Of a DNA stretch of 18,360 nucleotides, positions 5,060 through 12,183 are shown piece by piece. Both the position numbers and the translations under genes were made by a program. The notes under the pieces were generated by a model. The model made no database searches and had not been told where the DNA came from. It saw only the letters and a list, made by a program, of their open reading frames with translations. The stretch comes from Oscillospiraceae bacterium. GTDB taxonomy: Bacteria; Bacillota; Clostridia; Oscillospirales; Ruminococcaceae. Numbering within the stretch: position 1 is the stretch's first letter; each line of letters starts with the position of its first letter. The DNA lies in contig WRLS01000023.1 of NCBI GenBank assembly GCA_009776345.1, positions 1 to 18,360 on the forward strand, read 5' to 3'.

Positions 5060-6427
5060 CTACGTTCTCTGTTCGAGCGGGACATAGGCTGTCCTTGTGC
5101 TGACATCCTTGTACGCGGGGCGGATTATCCTGCCGCCTGTGGTACAGGCCTCTTCGATTATATGCGCGCACCAGCCGACAGTACGCGCCACCGCAAACAG
5201 GGGCGTCATCAGCTCAGGCGGGACCCGAAGCATCGTGTAGACCATGCCCGAATAAAGGTCAACATTGGCGCAGAGGGGCGCGTCTATCCCCTTTTTTTCG
5301 CGGAACAGCCCGGGGGTGAGCTTTTCTATGAGCTGTATAAGCTCAAACTCGGCTTCGTACTGTGTGCCCGGGATCATTTTTGCGGCGTATTGCTTGAGCA
5401 GAACCGCCCTCGGGTCGCTTATCGTGTAAACGGCGTGGCCCATGCCGTAAACCAAGCCGGAGCCGTCGCCTTCCTCTTTATTTAAAATTTTGCGGATAAA
5501 GCCCGCTACCTCGGTTTCGTCGCGCCAATTTGACACGCCGTTTTTAATGGCGTCCATCATCCCCATGACCATAAAATTCGCGCCGCCGTGGCGGGGGCCT
5601 TTCAGCGAGCCTATCCCGGCGGATACAGCGGAGTATATATCTGTGCCGGATGATGTAAGTACCCTGGACGCAAAGGTGGAGTTGTTGCCGCCGCCATGCT
5701 CCATTTGCAGGACCAGGCAGAGGTCGAGCATCTTGGCCTCCTCGTCTGTGAACTGCCTGTCGCTGCGCATGGTGCGCAGGATGTTTTCGGCAAGCGTAAG
5801 CTCCGGCTTTGTGGTGTGGAAGTACATACTCTTGTTATCGAAGGAGCGCCGCTTTACCTGATACGCCGCCACCATCATTGTCGGCATCTTCGCGATCAGG
5901 GAAATAGACTGGCGCATGATATTTTCATGCGTGGAGGTGTCCGGGTCGTCGTCGTATGTGTACAGGGCGAGCGCCGCCCGCTGGAGCGCGTTCATAATAT
6001 TTCTGCATGGGACAGCGGTGATTACATTGTCCACAAAAGTCCCGGGCAAGTCGCGCTGGAGTGAAATCGCGCGGCCGAATATCCCCAGCTGGCGGACAGT
6101 AGGGAGCTTGCCGTACAGGAGCAGCCATGCCGCCTCTTCAAAGCCGAAGCGGTTTTCCGCCGAACATGCGCCTATAATATCCTCAAGGTCGATGCCCCTG
6201 TAGGTGAGGCGGCCTTTGACGGGCGCCTTCTCTCCGTCGTCAATTACATAGCCGTGGACATTGCAAATACGCGTCAGCCCGGCCATTACGCCGCTTCCGT
6301 CGTCATTGCGCAGGCCGCGCTTTACCTGGTAGGTTTTGTAATCCGCGGGGTTGATGCTTGTATACTTTCGGCTTTCTTCGCATAAGAATGAAATATCCTT
6401 GTCCGGGTCAAAGGCGCTTTGGGACAT
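5060..6427 (-). CDS. gltA: Citrate synthase
   Basis: Condenses acetyl-CoA with oxaloacetate to give citrate; cytoplasmic. 455 residues from the chosen start. Family motifs: EHGGGNNSTFASR (oxaloacetate-binding His), GSLKGPRHGGANFM (catalytic His), GMGHAVYTISDPRA (third His), and NVDLYSGMVYTML (catalytic Asp). The third motif reads GHAVYT rather than GHRVYK as in E. coli, a variant I associate with Firmicutes sequences. Start choice: GGAGG on the minus strand (plus 6436-6440) lies 8 nt before the ATG at 6427; the in-frame ATG at 6442 would place that site inside the coding sequence. A near-perfect sigma-A promoter precedes it. First gene of a two-gene operon with the membrane protein. In an anaerobe the likely use is glutamate synthesis (inference). 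A 2-methylcitrate synthase role cannot be excluded from sequence alone. Confidence 0.93.
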   Translation of the reverse strand: MSQSAFDPDKDISFLCEESRKYTSINPADYKTYQVKRGLRNDDGSGVMAGLTRICNVHGYVIDDGEKAPVKGRLTYRGIDLEDIIGACSAENRFGFEEAAWLLLYGKLPTVRQLGIFGRAISLQRDLPGTFVDNVITAVPCRNIMNALQRAALALYTYDDDPDTSTHENIMRQSISLIAKMPTMMVAAYQVKRRSFDNKSMYFHTTKPELTLAENILRTMRSDRQFTDEEAKMLDLCLVLQMEHGGGNNSTFASRVLTSSGTDIYSAVSAGIGSLKGPRHGGANFMVMGMMDAIKNGVSNWRDETEVAGFIRKILNKEEGDGSGLVYGMGHAVYTISDPRAVLLKQYAAKMIPGTQYEAEFELIQLIEKLTPGLFREKKGIDAPLCANVDLYSGMVYTMLRVPPELMTPLFAVARTVGWCAHIIEEACTTGGRIIRPAYKDVSTRTAYVPLEQRT

Positions 6428-6474
6428 GGCAATTACCTCCAAACAGGCTGAGAAGTCTGCTTTCTATGCGTTTC

Positions 6475-6503
6475 AGTATAGCTTACGGATAATGATATGT
6501 CAA
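6475..6503 (-). promoter_or_regulatory. Sigma-A promoter for citrate synthase operon
   Basis: On the minus strand: -35 TTGACA (plus 6498-6503), 17 nt, -10 TATACT (plus 6475-6480). The -35 is perfect and the -10 has five of six consensus bases. Predicted leader of about 40 nt to the ATG at 6427. This suggests vegetative expression, unlike the flanking sporulation genes. Confidence 0.85.
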
Positions 6504-6544
6504 TGTCAGACTGTAGACAAAGCAAAAAATTACAGTGTTCGTAA

Positions 6545-6578
6545 TTCCCCGAAGGCGAATTTATTTCGCCGAAGGTTT
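6545..6578. repeat. GCGAATTTATT hairpin
   Basis: GGCGAA and TTCGCC flank TTTAT at about 6554-6570, within CCGAAGGCGAATTTATTTCG. The core GAAGGCGAATTTATT recurs at 15135-15149, so it seems to be another interchangeable hairpin module of this genome. Confidence 0.5.
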
Positions 6579-6614
6579 CCTTAACCCGACTGGCGAGCGC
6601 GAAACCGGGGGGAA

Positions 6615-6666
6615 TATGGGGGGTATTGGATACCCCCCATAATGAGTGATGACTTTGTCATCACTC
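6615..6666. repeat. Two strong adjacent hairpins upstream of spoIID
   Basis: First: TATGGGGGGTAT (6615-6626), loop TGG, ATACCCCCCATA (6630-6641), a perfect 12-bp stem. Second: GAGTGATGAC (6644-6653), loop TTT, GTCATCACTC (6657-6666), a perfect 10-bp stem. They lie 29 nt before the spoIID start. Neither is followed by a T-run on the plus strand, so they are not typical terminators. They resemble the two-hairpin repeats elsewhere, and the ATCACTC stem is similar to the CATCACTGCG stem at 15003. A sigma-E promoter for spoIID must lie among or near them; I could not identify it. Confidence 0.65.
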
Positions 6667-6695
6667 AACAATGTTTTCTTTAGTGGGGGGACCTT

Positions 6696-7787
6696 ATGAA
6701 AGCCGGGCTTATTTATATAGCGTTAATGACCGCTTTGTTGATTTTGATACCTGTAGTCGGCATACTTGTAAACCCGCCGTCAACCCCCGCCGCCGCAATG
6801 GCGGTCCCGGAAAGCGAACCCGTACAAGAGCCGCCCGCCGCAGTTGACGCCGCGCCCGAAATCCCCGTGCCGGAAATTATGCCCGCCGTGCAGCATAGCC
6901 CCAACGGTGTGGATTCTTTTTTAATTTACGATATGGCTTCCGGTGAGGTTGAAACCGTCAGCCTGCGGGATTATGTATTGGGTGCGGTTGCTTCCGAGAT
7001 GCCCGCCGTTTTCCACCCCGAGGCAATGAAGGCGCAGGCAGTGGCGGCGCATACGTTCGCGCTGCACAACCACCATGTCCGCCGCGATATACCCGACCCC
7101 GCGCTTCATGGCGCGGATTTTGCGGCCGACCCATCCGGTATGCGTGTATACATCACGGAGGAAACAGCGCGCGAATTCTGGGGCGAGGATTACGCCGACG
7201 AGTTCTGGGCAAAGATAAGCGCCGCCGCGGACAGTGTGCTTGGCTACATTTTAGAGTATGACGACGAGCCGATTGCCGCCGCCTACCACGCAATCTCCGC
7301 CGGACGGACAGAAGATGCCGCGAATGTATGGACAGGCAGCGCGGATTATCTTGTCCCGGCAGAGAGCGGCGGCGATTTCCTCGCGCCGGACTTTGAGGTA
7401 ACGCAGCATTTTACGGCAGAAGAAGCAAAGCATATCCTTGCAAATTTGCTTCCGGGTATCAGCTTGCCCGATGACCCTGCCCTGTGGTTTAGCGAAATCG
7501 AGCATTCACCGTCCGGTTATGTAACAGCGGTCACTGTCGGCGGCGAGAGGCTCCACGGCAAGGATATACGCACCGCCTTCGGCCTGCGCAGCCACAGCAT
7601 GGACATAAGCTATGACGGGCGCGGCTTCGGCTTTACAACCTACGGGCATGGGCATGGCGTCGGTCTTTCGCAGTATGGGGCGGATTTTATGGCGCGGCAG
7701 GGCTATACATTCGAGCAAATCCTGGCGCATTATTACCCGGGGGCGCAGCTGCGGGCAATCTCCGCAGGTTTTGCGGATGGGGTATAA
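6696..7787 (+). CDS. spoIID: Stage II sporulation protein D (lytic transglycosylase)
   Basis: Membrane-anchored peptidoglycan hydrolase of the mother-cell engulfment machinery, usually working with SpoIIP and SpoIIM. 363 residues: N-terminal anchor at about 5-25 (LIYIALMTALLILIPVVGIL), a Pro/Ala/Glu-rich linker to about residue 68, then the SpoIID domain. The domain begins with RDYVLGAVASEMPAVFHPEA (91-110), where Glu101 is in the place of the catalytic Glu of the family, followed by MKAQAVAAHTFAL. Later signatures are AAAYHAISAGRTEDAANVW and the C-terminal GHGHGVGLSQYGADFMA. Start set by GGGGGG at 6685-6690, 5 nt before ATG. No spoIIP or spoIIM is adjacent. Transcription ends at the terminator at 7798-7847. 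Confidence 0.95.
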   Translation: MKAGLIYIALMTALLILIPVVGILVNPPSTPAAAMAVPESEPVQEPPAAVDAAPEIPVPEIMPAVQHSPNGVDSFLIYDMASGEVETVSLRDYVLGAVASEMPAVFHPEAMKAQAVAAHTFALHNHHVRRDIPDPALHGADFAADPSGMRVYITEETAREFWGEDYADEFWAKISAAADSVLGYILEYDDEPIAAAYHAISAGRTEDAANVWTGSADYLVPAESGGDFLAPDFEVTQHFTAEEAKHILANLLPGISLPDDPALWFSEIEHSPSGYVTAVTVGGERLHGKDIRTAFGLRSHSMDISYDGRGFGFTTYGHGHGVGLSQYGADFMARQGYTFEQILAHYYPGAQLRAISAGFADGV

Positions 7788-7797
7788 TTTTAAACGT

Positions 7798-7847
7798 AAA
7801 ACGCCCGTCTGTAAATTACAGATTGTAATATACAGCCGGGCGTTTTT
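7798..7847. terminator. Bidirectional terminator between spoIID and small coiled-coil gene
   Basis: AAAACGCCCG (7798-7807) pairs with CGGGCGTTTT (7837-7846), and the stem continues inward as CTGTA/TACAG. A-run on the left and T-run on the right allow it to work for spoIID (rightward) and for the leftward gene at 7862-8071. Confidence 0.85.
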
Positions 7848-7861
7848 ATTTACGGCTTGTC

Positions 7862-8071
7862 TTACTTCTCCAGGTTGCTGAGAAGGGCTTCGATGGATAC
7901 GCCTTTTTCAGCGGCAAGCTTTAGGACCTTGGCAGCCATTGCGGCTTGATTAGAGTCTAAAATCTCGCGCTTTTGCATTTCCAGCTCTTTGATTTCGTCT
8001 TTCTTTTTCGCGATCTTCAGATCAATATCCGCGATCAATTTTTCGGTAGTACGCCTTACACCTCTGGGCAT
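7862..8071 (-). CDS. Small coiled-coil protein, unknown function
   Basis: 69 residues, highly charged. Residues 8-40 (EKLIADIDLKIAKKKDEIKE and on) look like a coiled coil; the C-terminal part, AAKVLKLAAEKGVSIEALLS, resembles a short helical tail. The layout recalls DUF4315-type small proteins and other short coiled-coil proteins, but I cannot assign a family. The N-terminal MPRGVRR is basic, so nucleic acid binding is possible. Start supported by AGGAG 8-9 nt upstream on the minus strand and by a good sigma-A promoter at 8113-8141. It shares a two-way terminator with spoIID and diverges from the germination operon. Expression is probably vegetative. Confidence 0.8.
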   Translation of the reverse strand: MPRGVRRTTEKLIADIDLKIAKKKDEIKELEMQKREILDSNQAAMAAKVLKLAAEKGVSIEALLSNLEK

Positions 8072-8112
8072 TTTTTCACACTCCTAAAAATAATTTGGGC
8101 TTCCTTTTTTGT

Positions 8113-8141
8113 ATTATAATACAAGCTGTCAATTTTGTCCA
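8113..8141 (-). promoter_or_regulatory. Sigma-A promoter with overlapping 16-bp palindrome
   Basis: On the minus strand: -35 TGGACA (plus 8136-8141), 17 nt, -10 TATAAT (plus 8113-8118). The -10 box is embedded in a perfect palindrome TTGTATTATAATACAA at 8109-8124. A repressor dimer bound there would block the promoter, so it may be an operator; equally the symmetry may only reflect an AT-rich -10 region. It drives the gene at 7862-8071. Confidence 0.7.
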
Positions 8142-8208
8142 GTGTTTATTTAAAAATAACCGGGAAATAATAAAAAATATTATTGCCGGAGGGACATTTA
8201 CTAAAAGT

Positions 8209-9756
8209 ATGATGAAATGGATGAACGGTTTCTTTCCAAAGGGTGCCGATATTACTGAAAAAACTCGTCCTCCGGATGCGTTGGGTGACGGGGCGCTCAC
8301 AGCATCCCTGGAAGATAATATCGCCCTGCTGGAAGGGCTTTTTTGTGATGTGGACACTATGGTTTCCCGCCGTTTCGCAAATGGCGATGTGCGCTTCTAT
8401 ATCTTCTACAGCGACGGGGTGACCGGCTCCATGATGGTTAATGAACACGTGGTTGAGCCGCTTGTCACAACCGGGCTTCTTAAAAAAAGGGGGGGCGCGC
8501 ATGAGCTTGTAAGGGATCAAATTTTGCAGAGCAGTGACATAAAAGAAAGCTGTGACATTGCGGAAATTATCGCGGCGGTAACCTACGGCGACACGCTTCT
8601 GCTTGTGGGGGACAGTGACCGCGCGCTTATTTTAAGCAGCAAGGCTTTTACGCTGCGCGGCGTTTCGGAGCCGGAGGGCGAGAAGATACTGAGCGGCCCG
8701 CGCGAGGGCTTTACGGAAGGCGTCATGACAAACCTTTCCCTTATACGCCGCAGGCTCAGGACGCATTTGCTGAAGATAAAATTTATGAGCATGGGGCGGC
8801 ATTCGGGTACAACGGTATGCGTTTTGTATATGGATAATATTGTTAACAAAAAGCTTTTGGATGAGCTTATGCGCCGCCTTGGCAAGATAGACATAGACTG
8901 CGTATTGGACAGCAATTACCTCGCCGAGCATATCGCGGAAAAATCGTTCCTCGGGCTTAACACAACAGGCGCTACGGAAAGGCCGGATGTTGTTGTAGGC
9001 AGGCTGATGGAAGGGAGAATTGCCCTTATTGTGGACGGTTCCCCGGTCGCGCTGACTGTGCCGTACCTGATGATAGAAAACTTCCAAAGCAACGAAGATT
9101 ATTATATGAACCCGATGTACACCGGCTATGGCAGGATACTGCGGATACTTTGCTTTTTTATGGCGATTGTTATACCCGGGCTTTATATTTCGATAGTTGC
9201 GTATCACCACGAGATCCTCCCGCCCGCGCTTATGCTCAGTTTCGCCGCAAGCCGCAAGGATGTGCCGCTGCCCGCCGCGCTGGAGTGTTTTATCATGCTG
9301 ATTGTTTTCGATATCCTGCGCGAAACCGGTGTGCGCACGCCTAACCATGTCGGCCAGGCGCTTAGTATAGTCGGCGCGCTGGTAATAGGCTCCTCGGCGG
9401 TGGAGGCAAAGCTTGTCGCGGCGCCGATGGTCATCGTTGTGGCAATCGCGGGGATTACGATTTTGCTTGTCCCGCGCCTTACCGCCACCGGGCTTATCGC
9501 GCGGTATATGTGCCTGATTTTGTCCAGCTTGCTGGGCCTAAGCGGCTTATTGATCGGCTTTTCGGTTTTGATTATCCATATGCTCAACCTACAGACACTG
9601 GGCATACCGTCGGTCCTGCCGTCGGAGCGGCTTGGCTATCAGGAGGTCAAGGACACCTTCATGCGTGCGCCGTGGCCTAAAATGCTCACACGCATACGCC
9701 CGATGACCGCAAATACGGTGCGCGCGGACAGCTCGCCTTGGGGCGGCGGAAAATGA
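8209..9756 (+). CDS. GerA-family spore germination receptor, A subunit
   Basis: A subunit of a nutrient germinant receptor in the spore inner membrane. 515 residues from the chosen start. The N-terminal soluble half carries family signatures SGPREGFTEGVMTNLSLIRR, TERPDVVVGRLMEGRIALIV and ENFQSNEDYYMNP. The C-terminal half has about five membrane segments, including GRILRILCFFMAIVIPGLYI, and the hallmark GVRTPNHVGQALSIVGALVI. The open frame extends left to TTG 8095, but ATG 8209 is preferred: GGAGGG at 8188-8193 lies 15 nt before it, somewhat far; ATG 8212 and 8221 are alternatives. The stop overlaps the next gene by ATGA. A forespore sigma-G promoter would be expected; I did not find clear boxes. 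Confidence 0.93.
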   Translation: MMKWMNGFFPKGADITEKTRPPDALGDGALTASLEDNIALLEGLFCDVDTMVSRRFANGDVRFYIFYSDGVTGSMMVNEHVVEPLVTTGLLKKRGGAHELVRDQILQSSDIKESCDIAEIIAAVTYGDTLLLVGDSDRALILSSKAFTLRGVSEPEGEKILSGPREGFTEGVMTNLSLIRRRLRTHLLKIKFMSMGRHSGTTVCVLYMDNIVNKKLLDELMRRLGKIDIDCVLDSNYLAEHIAEKSFLGLNTTGATERPDVVVGRLMEGRIALIVDGSPVALTVPYLMIENFQSNEDYYMNPMYTGYGRILRILCFFMAIVIPGLYISIVAYHHEILPPALMLSFAASRKDVPLPAALECFIMLIVFDILRETGVRTPNHVGQALSIVGALVIGSSAVEAKLVAAPMVIVVAIAGITILLVPRLTATGLIARYMCLILSSLLGLSGLLIGFSVLIIHMLNLQTLGIPSVLPSERLGYQEVKDTFMRAPWPKMLTRIRPMTANTVRADSSPWGGGK

Positions 9757-10856
9757 AAATATTTGTTCTATGTGCTTTGCTGTGCCTTCCGCTTGCCGGA
9801 TGCTCCGACTACCGCGGGCTGGACGCACAGACAATTGTAATGGGCATCGCGGTTGACGAGGGCGATAACGGCAGCCTGCGCGTAACCTTTGAGATTGTGG
9901 ATATGGATTCCCTGTCGTCCTCCGCGAATGAGCTTGAAACAAGGCTTCTGGAAACGCAGGGCCATACATTCACCGAGGCGGTCAGGGCGGGCAACGCGAA
10001 ACTGCGGCGCAATATGTACCTGGGCAACGCGGAAACCGTAATCCTAAGCCGTGGGATCGCGCAAAGCCGCGGGCTGGATGCAATCACGGACCCGCTTATG
10101 CGGGACAATGAGGTGCGATGTACGCTCATCCTAATCATCTCGGGAGAGGACAGCGCGCGCGAGCTTCTTGAGCCATCGGGCATGATAATGTCGCACTTCC
10201 TCACGCAGAATATCAGCGCGGGGCGGGTAAGCGCAAACGCCGCACAGCCCCAAACGCTCTATGAGGTCAGCGAAATTTTAAAAGAAAACGCGTCCGGGAT
10301 TGCACTGCCTGTCGTGCGCTTCAGCGACCGTGAAACCGGGGAGCTTACTTTGGACGGGCTTGCGCTTTTCTCACAGGGAAAGCTTACCGGACATTTAGGC
10401 AGCGGGGACACGCCGTATTATCTTTTGGCAAAAACAAAGCTGTCCGGCGGGAGCTTCCGCTTGGATGACGGCGAAAAATACGCCGTCGCCGATATACGCA
10501 CCTCTGTGCCGTCAATAAACGCGCGGTACGACGGGCAAAAGCTGTATTGTGAGGTTTTGGTGGACATATCCGCCGCCGCTGTGGAGCTTTCCCCGGATTG
10601 GGGCGCGGCGGATACGGGCGCGGTACACGGCTTGGAGCGGGATTTAAGTGCGATGCTCTCCGCGCGGATAAAAAGCGTAATCGAAGAAATGCACCGGGAG
10701 CATGGGGTGGACGGGGCGGGATTTGGCAGCAGACTGCGCGCACGCGACCCGAATCTGTGGGATGAATTGAGCGGCCAGTGGCACAGCCTTATTAAAGAGG
10801 CGGATGTCAGCGTCCGCTGTAATGTGAGGGTTAATAATACGGGGCTGGTTAAATAA
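9753..10856 (+). CDS. Ger(x)C-family germination lipoprotein, C subunit
   Basis: C subunit of the same receptor, a lipoprotein on the outer face of the spore inner membrane. 367 residues. Signal peptide with lipobox LPLAGC, so Cys17 would carry the lipid. The mature part begins CSDYRGLDAQTIVMGIAVDE, typical of the Ger(x)C N-terminal domain. The C-terminal domain holds EYA-like and SIxxMHxEHGVDGAGFG elements (the latter near residues 305-325), where family members have a conserved DxxGFG-type motif. ATG 9753 overlaps the A-gene stop (ATGA), implying translational coupling; an upstream TTG 9738 would spoil the signal peptide only slightly but is less likely. Followed after 11 nt by the small membrane gene. 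Confidence 0.92.
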   Translation: MKIFVLCALLCLPLAGCSDYRGLDAQTIVMGIAVDEGDNGSLRVTFEIVDMDSLSSSANELETRLLETQGHTFTEAVRAGNAKLRRNMYLGNAETVILSRGIAQSRGLDAITDPLMRDNEVRCTLILIISGEDSARELLEPSGMIMSHFLTQNISAGRVSANAAQPQTLYEVSEILKENASGIALPVVRFSDRETGELTLDGLALFSQGKLTGHLGSGDTPYYLLAKTKLSGGSFRLDDGEKYAVADIRTSVPSINARYDGQKLYCEVLVDISAAAVELSPDWGAADTGAVHGLERDLSAMLSARIKSVIEEMHREHGVDGAGFGSRLRARDPNLWDELSGQWHSLIKEADVSVRCNVRVNNTGLVK

Positions 10857-10867
10857 GGGGGGCAACT

Positions 10868-11089
10868 ATGGGACCGCTTATACTTTGTACAATAATCGCA
10901 ATATTCATATTTAACTTTGCCATGCGCCCGCTAATCGGGACAGATAAAAAGGCGTTTTGGGCAGGGGCGGTGTTTTTGCTTTCCGGATACGCGCTTTTAG
11001 CTGTCATGAGCCTTGGGATGCGCCCGCCGAGTTTTTTGGTACCTGTGAAAATCTTTGTTGACTTTGTATCCGGGGGATGGGTGTGGTGA
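10868..11089 (+). CDS. Small two-TM protein in germination operon (candidate D subunit)
   Basis: 73 residues, mostly hydrophobic. Two membrane segments are clear: about residues 3-20 (PLILCTIIAIFIFNFA) and about 30-48 (FWAGAVFLLSGYALLAVMSL), joined by a short charged loop GTDKK. Strong ribosome binding site, AGGGGGG, 6 nt before ATG. Its stop codon overlaps the start region of the B gene. Some Bacillus GerA-type operons carry a small two-TM D protein (GerKD is one) that modulates receptor activity; size, topology and position fit this, but such proteins are too short and diverse for me to claim homology. Confidence 0.85.
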   Translation: MGPLILCTIIAIFIFNFAMRPLIGTDKKAFWAGAVFLLSGYALLAVMSLGMRPPSFLVPVKIFVDFVSGGWVW

Positions 11090-12183
11090 GCGGTAAGCTT
11101 TCCTTTCGCGACGGCGCGGCGATGATAATTGTCATCCAGATTTCTAAAATCATGGTACTTGGCTTCCCGATGGGGGCAAAATCGGACACATGGGCGGCGA
11201 TTTTGCTCGCGGCATTTGGCGCGCTGCCGCTTATGGCGCTTTATGCGCGGCTCGTGCGGCTAATGCCGGGGAAAAGCATCTTCGGGATGGCGGAACGCGC
11301 GGTGGGCAGGCCTATCGCGGTTTTAATCTGCGCGCTGTATCTTTATTATTTTTTGGTTGCCGCAGGGATTACGATCGGCAGCTTTTCGCAGTTTGTGCAT
11401 TTGGCGTTTCTGCCCGGCACTTCCTACGTGACGATATGCGCGGGTTTTTTTATCGTCTGCGCGTATCTCGCATACAGCGGCGTCGAAACCTTGGGCAAGT
11501 GGAGCTTTATTGTGCTGATGTTTTCGGCATTTGTCATAACGGCATCGGTGCTTCTCTCTTTCGCGAAAATGAAGATGCCGGGGCTGATTTTACCGATGGA
11601 ATCGGGCTTGCCGATGATTGTGTCCTCCGGCGCAAAGCTCCTTTCAATCCCATTCGGCGAAGCGATTATTTTCATGAGCATGGCGGGGGATTTGGATGAA
11701 AAAGTAAACCCGTACAAGCTTTTTATCGGGGCAAGCGCGGTTTCCGGCGCGGTTGTGCTGCTAATTTACCTGCACAACACCTCGCTGTTAGGACAGGAAA
11801 ATATGAACACGATGTATTTCCCGTCCTACAAAGCCGCGAGCGTAATAAATATCGGCACGATCGGCACGCGCATAGAAGCGCTGATCGCCTGTTCCTTTAT
11901 CATCGAGGGGATAACAAAAGCCGCAGCCGGGATTGCGGCAACGGCACGTGCGGCGGCTGAGATTCTGCGTGTACGGCATTTCCGGGATATTGCCTGGCAG
12001 ATAGGGCTGCTCTGCTTGGCGGCGGCGACATTCGCGTTTAGCAATGTCACGGAAATGTTTGAGCATATAGACAACGTCTACCCAATATACGCCGCCGTGT
12101 TCCAGCTTTTGATCCCGGCTGTAATTTGGGTTGCGGCGGAGGTGAGGAAGGTTGGTAGGGCGGGTCAGCTTCCCTCCAAATAA
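11086..12183 (+). CDS. GerB-family germination receptor, B subunit (permease-like)
   Basis: B subunit of the receptor, from the amino-acid/polyamine transporter superfamily; thought to bind germinant. About 365 residues with around ten membrane segments, starting at FRDGAAMIIVIQISKIMVLG and including IAVLICALYLYYFLVAAGIT and the central IPFGEAIIFMSMAGDL. Start choice: GGGGG at 11072-11076 touches the ATG at 11077, too close to serve it. GTG 11083 (6 nt) or GTG 11086 (9 nt, overlapping the upstream stop as GTGA) are better; I give 11086, with only a 3-residue difference from 11077. The 3' end overlaps yqfD by 19 bp tail to tail, leaving no room for a terminator between them. Confidence 0.92.
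   Translation: MSGKLSFRDGAAMIIVIQISKIMVLGFPMGAKSDTWAAILLAAFGALPLMALYARLVRLMPGKSIFGMAERAVGRPIAVLICALYLYYFLVAAGITIGSFSQFVHLAFLPGTSYVTICAGFFIVCAYLAYSGVETLGKWSFIVLMFSAFVITASVLLSFAKMKMPGLILPMESGLPMIVSSGAKLLSIPFGEAIIFMSMAGDLDEKVNPYKLFIGASAVSGAVVLLIYLHNTSLLGQENMNTMYFPSYKAASVINIGTIGTRIEALIACSFIIEGITKAAAGIAATARAAAEILRVRHFRDIAWQIGLLCLAAATFAFSNVTEMFEHIDNVYPIYAAVFQLLIPAVIWVAAEVRKVGRAGQLPSK

Noticed and set aside
6428..6442. Upstream ATG for citrate synthase at 6442
   Set aside because: It would place the only good ribosome binding site inside the coding sequence; ATG 6427 is spaced correctly.
8095..8208. TTG start extending the GerA protein by 38 residues
   Set aside because: No ribosome binding site, the added residues do not resemble the family N-terminus, and it would overlap the opposite promoter.
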